Below are positions 1 to 6,529 of a stretch of DNA of 10,796 nt, in pieces (positions within the stretch are counted from its first letter, which is position 1; every line of letters starts with the position of its first letter). The notes beneath the pieces are model-generated. The model worked only from the letters and a program-made list of their open reading frames with translations. It made no database searches and was not told the DNA's origin. The stretch is from an uncultured Gluconobacter sp. (GTDB lineage Bacteria; Pseudomonadota; Alphaproteobacteria; Acetobacterales; Acetobacteraceae), in the NCBI GenBank assembly GCA_937880175.1, contig CALFLO010000062.1, forward strand, positions 1 through 10,796, given 5' to 3'. A program made the translations under genes and the position numbers.

Positions 1-93
1 GCTGCCGGCTTCAGCTTCGAGCTTCTCAACCTTGAGGATGCTCTCGGGAGCAACACGATACTGCTTACCGCCGGGGCGGATAACTGCGTACAT
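1..93 (-). CDS. rplU: 50S ribosomal protein L21, N-terminal part (cut by window edge)
   Basis: The first 31 codons of ribosomal protein L21 read leftward out of the window. The translation begins MYAVIRPGGKQYRV, the highly conserved L21 N-terminus (YAVI-x-x-GGKQYRV). L21 is a 50S subunit protein that binds 23S rRNA and is usually followed by rpmA (L27), which would lie outside the window. The start is the ATG at 93-91; the purine-rich AGAGAGAG stretch just upstream is a modest ribosome binding site. A likely promoter lies about 130 bases upstream, so the transcript would carry a leader of around 120 nt. Identity is near certain from the N-terminus alone; the rest of the gene cannot be assessed. 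Confidence 0.95.
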   Translation of the reverse strand, partial: MYAVIRPGGKQYRVAPESILKVEKLEAEAGS

Positions 94-223
94 TCTGGAA
101 ACTCTCTCTGTTCCGATCTCGTGGCCGCTTCTGCCGGGGTGTCCCGATCTGGCGCGACCCAGTCGCTTTTTGTCGTTGGCTCCATGCTGACCATCAGGAA
201 TGAGGGACATGGAACAGCCGCGG

Positions 224-252
224 TCGATACAGATCCGAAGGCTTCCAGTCAA
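224..252 (-). promoter_or_regulatory. putative sigma70-type promoter for rplU
   Basis: Read on the minus strand, a -35 hexamer TTGACT (5 of 6 to consensus, at 252-247) is followed by a 17-base spacer and TATCGA (229-224), a weak -10. Transcription would start near 217, giving rplU a leader of about 120 nt. The -35 box and spacing are good and the -10 is only half-consensus. It is the best candidate in the 290-base gap between rplU and the tRNA gene. Confidence 0.45.
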
Positions 253-314
253 TCAGAAACGGCGAAAAAACAACTTCTGGACCATCTTTCTCTCAGGAAC
301 ATCCTCTGCCCCTC

Positions 315-343
315 TTGCAATGTCTGACAAACCCCGTCATAAG
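315..343 (+). promoter_or_regulatory. putative promoter of the tRNA-Ser gene
   Basis: TTGCAA (315-320) and CATAAG (338-343) are separated by exactly 17 bases and sit upstream of the tRNA on the same strand. Transcription would start near 350, about 35 bases before the mature tRNA 5' end. The bases after the -10 (GCCCCTCC) are GC-rich, like the discriminator of stable-RNA promoters under stringent control; that regulatory reading is an inference. Each hexamer matches consensus at four of six positions. Confidence 0.5.
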
Positions 344-384
344 CCCCTCCGTCGATCAGGTTCAGCGCAAAAGCAGAGCCGTAC

Positions 385-474
<90 letters not shown>

Positions 475-505
475 CCTGACCTGTAGACGATCTAGTAGAA
501 AATAT

Positions 506-2749
506 TCAGCCCTGTCCGGAGTTGAGCAGACGGCTGTTCTTCTCTCCCCGGAACGGTTTGCTGGCATCAAGGAAGTCTTCGTTCGTCCGCATCGTGTAGG
601 CGATGACGACGAGGTAGGTGATGGCGCGTGTCAGTTCGAGGCGTGTCACCAGATCCGTTTCTTGTGCATCGAGAGCACGCAGTCGTCTGACCGCTGCTTC
701 CGCAATGCGGGCGGCTTTGTCATGCCGTCTCGTGGACTGCTCGACATAATGCAGAACCAGCAGGATCGGGCGTCGTGCGCTTTCGGGTAGGTATTCGCGG
801 TCCAGAAGCGTACGCAGCCGGATGACGTTGAGCCCGAGCGTGAGTGTTGCCAGGGTTCCGAGGATACAGGCTTCGATCAGCGGGGCAGGGGTCGGCCCGG
901 CATGGCGGATCAGTCGGGCAAAGCGATCCGTATTGCGCCCGATCCAGACGCTGATGCGGGGTGTAAAGCCCGCATGGGCCAGGCGTTGCAGTTCTCCGAG
1001 CATGATGCGGCGCAGACGGAAGCGTTCGGCATCGCTGCTGAATGGCAATACGCTCCGGAAAACGATCACACTGACGGCGACCGCCAGAACAGTTGCCATG
1101 TTGCCGTTATAAAAGGCGATTTCATTCATGACGTGATGGTTTTCAAGGCCCAGCATTGCGGGAAGAAGAAGCCCGTATGCTGCTGATCCACCGGCAGTAG
1201 AGGGATTTCCTTTCGCCAGTCCTCCCAGAAACATTGCTGGTCCCAGAAAGAGCGTCAGCGTCTCGAAGGTCGTGACTTTCGGCATGAGCACGAAAACCAG
1301 AATCCATGCCATGAAATAGGCAGCGACCGCGCCCTTGAGAAACTCGGTTGTGCCGAGCACCGGGTTTTCCTTGGTTGCGAACAGGCCGCAGACCAGCGTC
1401 GTAATGGCGATGAAGCCCAGTCCGTTTGGCCAGGCTGTGACTTCATAAATATAGGCTGTGATCAGAACGGCGCAGGCACCACGAAGCCCGTTATGGACTG
1501 CTTCGCGGGTATCGCGATGGGTTTCGAGCTGGAAGTGGAAATGATCACCTTTGATGCGGTGCGTGCTGGCCTCGTATTCCTTGATGGCCTGTTCAAGGTC
1601 TCCCAGAAGTTCTCCGAGAGAAACGAACAGGACGCGTTCATCCAGCCTGTCTGACTGCATTTCCTGACCTTCATTGGTCAGATCAAAAGGCTCCAGGCCG
1701 GGAATGGGCTCAAGGTCAGAGCGGATGTCGCTTTCGCGGTGTGGTGCGGCGTAAAGGCGGCAGATATCGCGAAAGTGCTGAAGGTCCGCCAGAAGGGCAG
1801 GGACGGCGTTCTGGTCTGGCAGGCGCTGCGGGAACTGCCTGAGGAAGGCAAGGATCTCGTCAGCCGTTTTGGTAAATGCCGGATGGTCATGGTTGAGCAC
1901 CTGAAGGCGCATGGCCATTCCAAAGCCGCGCGACAGAAGTGCTGAAACAGCCGCGAGTGCTGCGCGCGCATGATCACCTTCGTGGCCGTGCGGCCCCATT
2001 TCGACTTCAGCAAATTCGATCTGGTCGTTGATTGTCAGGATCGTACCGAACTGCCGGCGGGCCGTGTTGAGGGCTCCGCGTTCTTCGCCCAGCAGGCTGC
2101 ATAATGTCGTCGTGACGAGAACCAGCGCCGATTCAAGTTTCTGTCGGAGTTGCGCTCGGGCGTGTCGTTCCTGGCTCGTTGCAAAAATGAGCCCCATCAG
2201 GGCCTCGCACAACACGCCAAGCACGATGTAGGTGCCACGCGACATCGCGATCATGAAGACATTATCGGGATTGGACGCTGCGCCCATGCAGATAATCGAA
2301 CAGGTATATCCTGCAAGAACAAGGGCATAGGAGCGAAAGTTGCTGACGAATGTCGCAAATCCGCTACACAGGCCGATCCACAGGGCGATCATGGGAAAGA
2401 ACATCCATGGCGCCTGTGGTGCCGCGGCCATGATGGAAATCGCCGCGACAGCTCCGCTGACAGTGCCGACGATACGCCATTTTGCCTTGGACTGGCTCTC
2501 GCCCCGGCTGGTCTGCGCGACGGCCCAGACAGTCATGGCAGCCCAGGCCGGATCATCCAGTTCCATCCAGAACGCGATTCCGATCGCCAGGCACGCCGCA
2601 ATGGTGTTGCGCAGGGCAAAGGTGACGGATGAGGGGCTGGGTGCATACAGCCACGAGAGAAAAGGACGCGCGCGCGGCCGCAGAGGTGCAGGCCGTGTGG
2701 TCGTGTTATCCGGAGTCGGTTGTCCCGAGGATATGGTGCTGCCACTCAT
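506..2749 (-). CDS. FUSC family inner-membrane protein (putative aromatic-acid/xenobiotic exporter)
   Basis: A 747-residue protein of the FUSC (fusaric acid resistance/AaeB-like) family. It shows the family's duplicated layout. A first hydrophobic bundle at about residues 45-190 contains DDPAWAAMTVWAV (65-77). A long soluble region follows at about 195-415. A second bundle at about 422-570 contains ATKENPVLGTTEF (458-470), and a soluble C-terminal region closes the protein. Family members are inner-membrane exporters or exporter subunits for aromatic acids and drugs. No adjacent membrane-fusion or outer-membrane partner (AaeA/EmrA, TolC type) is visible, so the substrate cannot be named. The gene starts 27 bases after the upstream udg-like gene stops, so co-transcription is likely. 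An in-frame TAA five codons before the ATG fixes the start as this ATG or later. No good Shine-Dalgarno precedes it, which suggests translational coupling or weak expression. Confidence 0.88.
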   Translation of the reverse strand: MSGSTISSGQPTPDNTTTRPAPLRPRARPFLSWLYAPSPSSVTFALRNTIAACLAIGIAFWMELDDPAWAAMTVWAVAQTSRGESQSKAKWRIVGTVSGAVAAISIMAAAPQAPWMFFPMIALWIGLCSGFATFVSNFRSYALVLAGYTCSIICMGAASNPDNVFMIAMSRGTYIVLGVLCEALMGLIFATSQERHARAQLRQKLESALVLVTTTLCSLLGEERGALNTARRQFGTILTINDQIEFAEVEMGPHGHEGDHARAALAAVSALLSRGFGMAMRLQVLNHDHPAFTKTADEILAFLRQFPQRLPDQNAVPALLADLQHFRDICRLYAAPHRESDIRSDLEPIPGLEPFDLTNEGQEMQSDRLDERVLFVSLGELLGDLEQAIKEYEASTHRIKGDHFHFQLETHRDTREAVHNGLRGACAVLITAYIYEVTAWPNGLGFIAITTLVCGLFATKENPVLGTTEFLKGAVAAYFMAWILVFVLMPKVTTFETLTLFLGPAMFLGGLAKGNPSTAGGSAAYGLLLPAMLGLENHHVMNEIAFYNGNMATVLAVAVSVIVFRSVLPFSSDAERFRLRRIMLGELQRLAHAGFTPRISVWIGRNTDRFARLIRHAGPTPAPLIEACILGTLATLTLGLNVIRLRTLLDREYLPESARRPILLVLHYVEQSTRRHDKAARIAEAAVRRLRALDAQETDLVTRLELTRAITYLVVIAYTMRTNEDFLDASKPFRGEKNSRLLNSGQG

Positions 2750-2776
2750 TACGGGAGTTTCTTAGCCCTAACAGGA

Positions 2777-4042
2777 TTATCCGGCGAGAGCGGAAATTGC
2801 CATTCTGAGATCGGTTACAAATTTTGTATATTCGCGTGTCTTCGACTCCTCATCGGGGAGGCGGAGCAGATAAGACGGGTGTACGGTTACCAGACCGATA
2901 CTTCCGTCCGCCAGTGCAATATGCCTTGAACGTTCACGCGACACTGTCACCTGACGTCCCAGAACAGCGCTGGCTCCTGTAACGCCCAACATCACCGTTA
3001 CCTTCGGGGCCAGAACCTTGCGCTCCGCTGCCAGCCAGGGCGAGCAGGCGGAGATCTCTGTCGAGTCCGGTTTCTGGTGAATACGACGTCTGCCCTTCGG
3101 TACAAACTTGAAATGTTTGACCGCATTCGTGATCCAGGCCTGCGCACGGTTTCCGCCAGCCTCTCTCAGGGCCTGATCGAACAGTTGTCCCGCCGGACCG
3201 ACAAACGGGCGGCCCTGAAGATCTTCCTGATCTCCCGGCTGCTCCCCCACGAAGATGATTTCGGCGTCAGGATTGCCTTCACCCGAAACTGTCCGTGTGG
3301 CCGGCCCGCAAAGGTCACACATCTGGCAGTCGATGGCCTGACCTCGCAGGTTGGCAAGGGACGGGGATGAAGCGATATCGGTGGCGACAGGGTGCAGCCG
3401 GACGGGTGCAATTCCATCCCACCAGGCATTGCCGGAACCGGCCGTTGCGATGTTGCGTGCGGCGGCGATCATTTCAGATGGCTCGGAAATATCGTCTTCC
3501 AGCGCTGGACCGAAACGGCATTCCTGACCATCCCAGAAAAGTGTCCGCTCGGGCGCGACTATGGCCCAAGGGGTGGGGCGCAGATTGGAAAGCGCCGTTG
3601 CCTGACTGTCGATGAGGGCTGCTGCATGGGATGTCCGGATAATCTGACATTCAGGGCTGCGTGCGTCTGGCATCTGGCAGCGCAGATCAAGCACCCGCTT
3701 CCGGCTCCCGGCTGCGAGTCCCAGAAGCTGTTTGGAAAGTTCATCGGGAACAGTCATGTCATCACGCAGGGTCTGAAGCGTAATATAAAGTAACTGGAAG
3801 CGTTCAGGCGCTTCGGAAACGAACACAGCAGGAAAAAGAGTAGCCAGAGATCGCGGAACACTGGTTGTCGACGGTGCCGTGGGAAGAATACGTGTGGTAG
3901 AGGAGGCGTACAGGTCGGATGGTGCCTCAACGGTCCAGCGTATTGTATCGGCGGGCACCCTGTCATGAAGCAGTTTTCGCGCCCAGGCGCGCCAGCCGGA
4001 AAAATCACTTGTTGTTGAGAGCACAACGGTTTCATGGTTCAT
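2777..4042 (-). CDS. UdgX family uracil-DNA binding protein with divergent DUF4130 N-terminal domain
   Basis: A 421-residue two-part protein. The C-terminal part (about 228-421) is a UdgX-type member of the uracil-DNA glycosylase superfamily. It has CxxC near its start (C239, C242), motif A GEQPGDQED (266-274), NAVKH (306-310), the R-loop GRRRIH (317-322), C333, and motif B HPS (388-390). In UdgX the loop histidine (here H322) covalently captures the abasic deoxyribose after uracil removal. C239, C242, C333 and H310 sit where UdgX proteins hold their Fe-S cluster, with His replacing a Cys of family 4 enzymes. The N-terminal part (about 12-215) resembles DUF4130 (GWRAWARKLL, VPRSLATLF, PERFQLLY, PWAIVAPERTLFWDG, CRFGP), but its usual conserved central block is not recognisable. 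DUF4130 normally pairs with a radical SAM protein; none is adjacent. GAGG seven bases before the ATG is a good ribosome binding site. It heads a likely operon with the FUSC gene. Confidence 0.9.
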   Translation of the reverse strand: MNHETVVLSTTSDFSGWRAWARKLLHDRVPADTIRWTVEAPSDLYASSTTRILPTAPSTTSVPRSLATLFPAVFVSEAPERFQLLYITLQTLRDDMTVPDELSKQLLGLAAGSRKRVLDLRCQMPDARSPECQIIRTSHAAALIDSQATALSNLRPTPWAIVAPERTLFWDGQECRFGPALEDDISEPSEMIAAARNIATAGSGNAWWDGIAPVRLHPVATDIASSPSLANLRGQAIDCQMCDLCGPATRTVSGEGNPDAEIIFVGEQPGDQEDLQGRPFVGPAGQLFDQALREAGGNRAQAWITNAVKHFKFVPKGRRRIHQKPDSTEISACSPWLAAERKVLAPKVTVMLGVTGASAVLGRQVTVSRERSRHIALADGSIGLVTVHPSYLLRLPDEESKTREYTKFVTDLRMAISALAG

Positions 4043-4072
4043 GTCATTGCCTCAGTTGTCATTCTCAAGACT

Positions 4073-4103
4073 GAATATTCCGGCACGCGTGCCTGCTTTT
4101 TTT
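4073..4103. repeat. adjacent palindromes followed by a T7 tract in the udg/mucR intergenic region
   Basis: GAATATTC (4073-4080), a perfect 8-base palindrome, is followed after one base by GGCACGCGTGCC (4082-4093), a perfect 12-base palindrome. Three bases later comes a run of seven T (4097-4103). On the plus strand the second palindrome plus T run looks like an intrinsic terminator, yet no plus-strand gene ends here. On the minus strand it would be a hairpin near the 5' end of the udg transcript. It could be an operator for a dimeric regulator, a leader hairpin or a stop for antisense transcription. Confidence 0.6.
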
Positions 4104-4105
4104 GT

Positions 4106-4133
4106 TTGCGGGTTATTTTGATATGATGATAAT
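4106..4133 (+). promoter_or_regulatory. putative promoter for mucR
   Basis: TTGCGG (4106-4111) and GATAAT (4128-4133, five of six to consensus) are 16 bases apart; an alternative -10, TATGAT, lies at 4122-4127. The start would be near 4140, giving mucR a leader of about 100 nt that contains a strong stem-loop. The surrounding DNA is distinctly AT-rich compared with the genes. That is the sort of target MucR proteins bind, so autoregulation is possible but inferred. Confidence 0.45.
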
Positions 4134-4146
4134 CCTGAGTCGGCAA
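4118..4146 (-). promoter_or_regulatory. putative promoter for the udg-FUSC unit
   Basis: On the minus strand, TTGCCG (4146-4141) and TATCAA (4123-4118) are separated by 17 bases. Each hexamer has four of six consensus matches. The start would fall near 4111, about 70 bases before the udg ATG. The site overlaps the best candidate promoter for mucR on the other strand, so the two directions may compete or be regulated together. Confidence 0.45.
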
Positions 4147-4161
4147 AGGCATACGTCAAAT

Positions 4162-4207
4162 ATTTCCATGGCGCATTTACCTGACCCTTTACAGGCGTTA
4201 TGGAAAT
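4162..4207 (+). promoter_or_regulatory. stem-loop in the mucR leader
   Basis: ATTTCCAT (4162-4169) is the exact inverse complement of ATGGAAAT (4200-4207). The pairing continues inward through two G-U pairs and CGC/GCG (4172-4174 with 4195-4197). This gives about 13 consecutive pairs and a loop of about 20 nt. A smaller alternative pairing inside, CCTG/CAGG (4180-4183 with 4192-4195), is mutually exclusive with the innermost pairs. The hairpin ends 16 bases before the mucR ribosome binding site (AGAGGGA, 4224-4230). No T run follows, so it is not a terminator. It may control mucR translation or stability, or the DNA inverted repeat may be a protein-binding site. Confidence 0.6.
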
Positions 4208-4239
4208 GAAAAAACATTTGAGCAGAGGGATGAACTTTC

Positions 4240-4707
4240 ATGTCCGAAAACACTTCCAGTACCGGTCTTCTGGAACTTACTGCCAAGATCGTTGCGGCCC
4301 AGGCTTCGCGCGGAACACTTGAAGCAGAAGCTCTGCCTGCTCTGATCCGCCAGGTTTATGACGCGCTGGCCAAGGCTGGCGTTCCTGAAGAAGAACCGCA
4401 GTCCGAGCGTCCTCAGCCGGCTGTGCCCATCAAGCGCTCCGTTTTCCCTGACTATATTATCTGTCTCGAAGATGGCAAAAAGCTGAAAATGCTCAAGCGT
4501 CATCTTCAGAGCGCCTATAATATGACACCGGAACAGTATCGTGAGCGGTGGGGTCTCCCCTCGGACTATCCGCTGGTTGCGCCGAACTATGCACAGCGCC
4601 GCTCTGCTCTGGCGCGCGAAATCGGTCTTGGTCGGAAGATCAGTGCAGCGGCAGGTGAGGGTAAGAAAGAAAGCGCCCGTGGACGCCGCACCAAGAAAGA
4701 AGACTGA
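4240..4707 (+). CDS. mucR: MucR/Ros family transcriptional regulator
   Basis: A 155-residue MucR/Ros family protein. The N-terminal helix-rich part (about 8-46) corresponds to the oligomerising region of the family. The C-terminal DNA-binding part (about 62-131) carries PIKRSVFPDYIICLEDGKK, LKRHLQSAYNMTPEQYRERW and APNYAQRRSALAREIGLGR, all family hallmarks, followed by a basic Lys/Arg-rich tail. MucR proteins are nucleoid-associated, H-NS-like repressors that bind AT-rich promoters and control surface polysaccharide, motility and cell-cycle genes in alphaproteobacteria. Classical Ros has a C2H2 zinc finger. Here the first positions are C75 and D78 and H88 is present, but the usual next histidine is A92, so zinc binding is doubtful. 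AGAGGGA nine bases upstream is a clear ribosome binding site. sppA follows 29 bases downstream, suggesting co-transcription. Confidence 0.92.
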   Translation: MSENTSSTGLLELTAKIVAAQASRGTLEAEALPALIRQVYDALAKAGVPEEEPQSERPQPAVPIKRSVFPDYIICLEDGKKLKMLKRHLQSAYNMTPEQYRERWGLPSDYPLVAPNYAQRRSALAREIGLGRKISAAAGEGKKESARGRRTKKED

Positions 4708-4736
4708 GTCTCCATGAGTAATCGGCTGGTGGGATT

Positions 4737-5741
4737 TTGCCGGATCATGATCTCATCAGCCGGATATCTGAAGATGACAGAGACAGGAGCCAGTCCATTA
4801 ACGCTGAACTGAATGCCTTTCTGGCGGGTCAGGTGAAGCATCGGCAACTGATGCTCTGGCGTGTCGGGGCTCTCGTTGCTTTTTTTGGCGCCGTGGTCGT
4901 TTCGATGGCGGGTCACAATGGTTCCGTCAGCACGGCGTCGGCGCACAGGTCACATATCGTCCGGTTGTCCATCACCGGGATCGTTCAGAATGATGTCGCA
5001 CAGACTGTGCGTGCCCTGAAACAGGCCCGGGAGTCATCGGATGTGACCGGGTTGTTGCTCGTAGTGGACAGTCCCGGTGGGGGTGTTACGGGGGGAGAAC
5101 GTCTGCATGAGGCCGTCAAACGCTTTGCCGCGGTCAAACCTGTCGCTGTCTCGATGGGCGATATGGGAGCCTCTGCCGCCTATATGCTGTCGGTTCCCGC
5201 CCAGCATATCGTGGCCTTACCCTCTACGCTGACAGGGTCGATCGGTGTGATTTTCCAGCGCCCCGATGTCTCAGCCGGTCTGGCGCGTCTGGGAGTCGGG
5301 ATCGACGCCATTACCTCAGGTGTCATGAAGGACCAGACCGATCCGGCCAGCGCGTTAACGCCGGAAGGGCGCCAGATGCTGCAGGGCCTCGTGAATGATC
5401 TGTTCGGTCAGTTTGTCTCGATGGTTGCGGATGGTCGCCATCTGTCAGAAGACAAGGTTCGTTCCCTTGCGGACGGTCGGGCTTATACCGGGCGCCAGGC
5501 TATCGCTCTGGGGCTTGTGGATGAGCTCGGTGATGAGGATGCCGCGCGGCTCTGGCTCAGGAAAGAGCTGAAAATCGGCAATGCTTCGTATCCCGTTCTG
5601 CCACTGGTCCCCGAGCATTCCCGGCACTGGTACGAATGGCCCGGCAAAAAAGCGATTTTGCAAGGCCTGCTGGGGGGAACTTTCTCAAGTATGATCGATC
5701 GCGAAGGCCTTGACGGAGCCGTTGCGATTTTGCAACTCTGA
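4737..5741 (+). CDS. sppA: signal peptide peptidase SppA-type S49 serine protease
   Basis: A 334-residue, single-domain (short form) S49 peptidase. A short N-terminal cytoplasmic segment is followed by one membrane anchor at about 41-58 (VGALVAFFGAVVVSMAG). The protease domain faces the periplasm. The catalytic Ser is S146 in MGASAAYML (143-151), and the general base is K198 in SGVMKDQTDP (194-203). VVDSPGGGVTGG (109-120) and LTGSIGVIFQ (165-174) are other family blocks. Such enzymes degrade leftover signal peptides and membrane protein fragments. The start is uncertain. The frame opens after a TAA at 4719-4721, and the first usable codon is TTG 4737, with only a close GGTGGG before it. The next in-frame ATG (4851) would sit at residue 39, right at the membrane helix. 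An ATG at 4714 is in another frame. The gene lies between mucR and ihfB. Confidence 0.88.
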   Translation: MPDHDLISRISEDDRDRSQSINAELNAFLAGQVKHRQLMLWRVGALVAFFGAVVVSMAGHNGSVSTASAHRSHIVRLSITGIVQNDVAQTVRALKQARESSDVTGLLLVVDSPGGGVTGGERLHEAVKRFAAVKPVAVSMGDMGASAAYMLSVPAQHIVALPSTLTGSIGVIFQRPDVSAGLARLGVGIDAITSGVMKDQTDPASALTPEGRQMLQGLVNDLFGQFVSMVADGRHLSEDKVRSLADGRAYTGRQAIALGLVDELGDEDAARLWLRKELKIGNASYPVLPLVPEHSRHWYEWPGKKAILQGLLGGTFSSMIDREGLDGAVAILQL

Positions 5742-5781
5742 TGACCTGTTTCAGAAGGCGGAGTCAGGTGGAACAACTGTC

Positions 5782-6087
5782 ATGACCCGGTCCGAACTCA
5801 TCGCTGAACTGGCGGCAGCATACCCGCATCTTCTTACCCGCGACATAGAACGTATCGTCCATGCGGTCTTTGACGAGATCGGCGCGGCGCTGGCACGTGG
5901 AGACCGCGTGGAATTGCGGGGTTTTGGTGCATTTCTTCCCCGCGAACGCGCGGCCAGAACCGGGCGGAACCCGCGAACAGGCGATGTCGTGCCGGTCGAG
6001 GAAAAAAGTGTTCCGTTCTTCAAGGTCGGCAAGGAGTTGAGGGAGCGCGTTAACCAGCGTCTTTCTTCCCAGAAAAACGACGATTGA
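5782..6087 (+). CDS. ihfB: integration host factor subunit beta
   Basis: A 101-residue HU/IHF family DNA-bending protein. It begins MTRSELIAELA, typical of IHF beta, and has RVELRGFGAF (42-51). The DNA-inserting arm is GRNPRTGDVV (61-70), with the intercalating proline at P64. VPFFKVGKELRERVN (77-91) closes the fold. IHF beta pairs with IHF alpha (not in this window) to bend DNA sharply at specific sites in replication, recombination and transcription. The start at 5782 was chosen over an in-frame ATG at 5710 because family members begin at MTRSELI and the longer version would overlap the end of sppA. AGGTGG lies about eleven bases upstream. It sits 40 bases after sppA, a neighbour order I recall from other alphaproteobacteria. 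Confidence 0.94.
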   Translation: MTRSELIAELAAAYPHLLTRDIERIVHAVFDEIGAALARGDRVELRGFGAFLPRERAARTGRNPRTGDVVPVEEKSVPFFKVGKELRERVNQRLSSQKNDD

Positions 6088-6184
6088 ATGGGCTGTGTCC
6101 CTGTTGCATCAGCCTTCTTCCCGGTCCGATCTGCATGAAGGCCGGGGCTGGTTTGGAATGCCACTTCTGCGGTATCGTGGTGTT

Positions 6185-6502
6185 ATGAAACCTGTCCCGC
6201 ATTTTCTGGTTGTGTCTGTCTGGGCCGTCAGCCTGTGCCTGATGGGTGTTTCCCTTCTGGCGCCCCCAATGGCTTCAGCTCACGGTGTCCTGAAAACTCT
6301 GCCGAAAGCCTCTCAACACCACACTACTGCACAGGCGAGAGTCTGCTATCGGATGGCATCGGGCGTCATTGTGCTTGAGCAGATGCCCAACAGTGCCAGG
6401 CGTCTTGGGCGTGGGAGCGGCTTTGCCCCGATCGGGGAAGCGGTGTTCCGCTCCAGTAACCGGCTTCATGCGTGCCCCGCGACACATGGTCGCAGGGGAT
6501 AA
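6185..6502 (+). CDS. small putative secreted protein, unknown function
   Basis: A 105-residue reading frame with a convincing Sec signal peptide: a short basic start (MKPVPHF), a hydrophobic core at about 8-26, and a signal peptidase I site after MASA (29-32). The mature product would be only about 73 residues, start with His-Gly (HGVLKTLPKA) and contain two cysteines (VCYRM, HACPA) that could form a disulfide in the periplasm. I do not recognise the family. Its short length could mean a truncated gene. No clear ribosome binding site precedes the chosen ATG; an in-frame ATG at 6158 would add nine residues without improving this. It follows ihfB by 97 bases and converges on the lysR gene, with 27 bases between the stop codons and no obvious terminator. 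It is supported by the signal peptide rather than by homology. Confidence 0.5.
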   Translation: MKPVPHFLVVSVWAVSLCLMGVSLLAPPMASAHGVLKTLPKASQHHTTAQARVCYRMASGVIVLEQMPNSARRLGRGSGFAPIGEAVFRSSNRLHACPATHGRRG

Positions 6503-6529
6503 GAGACAGTTCGGCCTCCCGGTTTCGCC

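Noticed and set aside
822..2765. Several plus-strand open frames opposite the FUSC gene
   Set aside because: Low-complexity Arg/Ala-rich translations without ribosome binding sites or recognisable domains.
4714..4812. Separate 32-codon frame MSNRLVGFCRIM overlapping the sppA start
   Set aside because: No family features and strong overlap with the sppA frame; treated instead as part of the sppA start question.
5710..5781. Upstream in-frame ATG that would lengthen IhfB by 24 residues
   Set aside because: The extra residues overlap the sppA 3' end and IHF beta proteins start at MTRSELI.
6104..6150. Inverted repeat GCCTTC...GAAGGC downstream of ihfB as a terminator
   Set aside because: Only six pairs with a 19-base or longer loop and no following T run.
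6095..6184. TTG start at 6095 for the small secreted protein
   Set aside because: It would place about 30 polar residues before the signal peptide, which fits an internal start at 6185 better.
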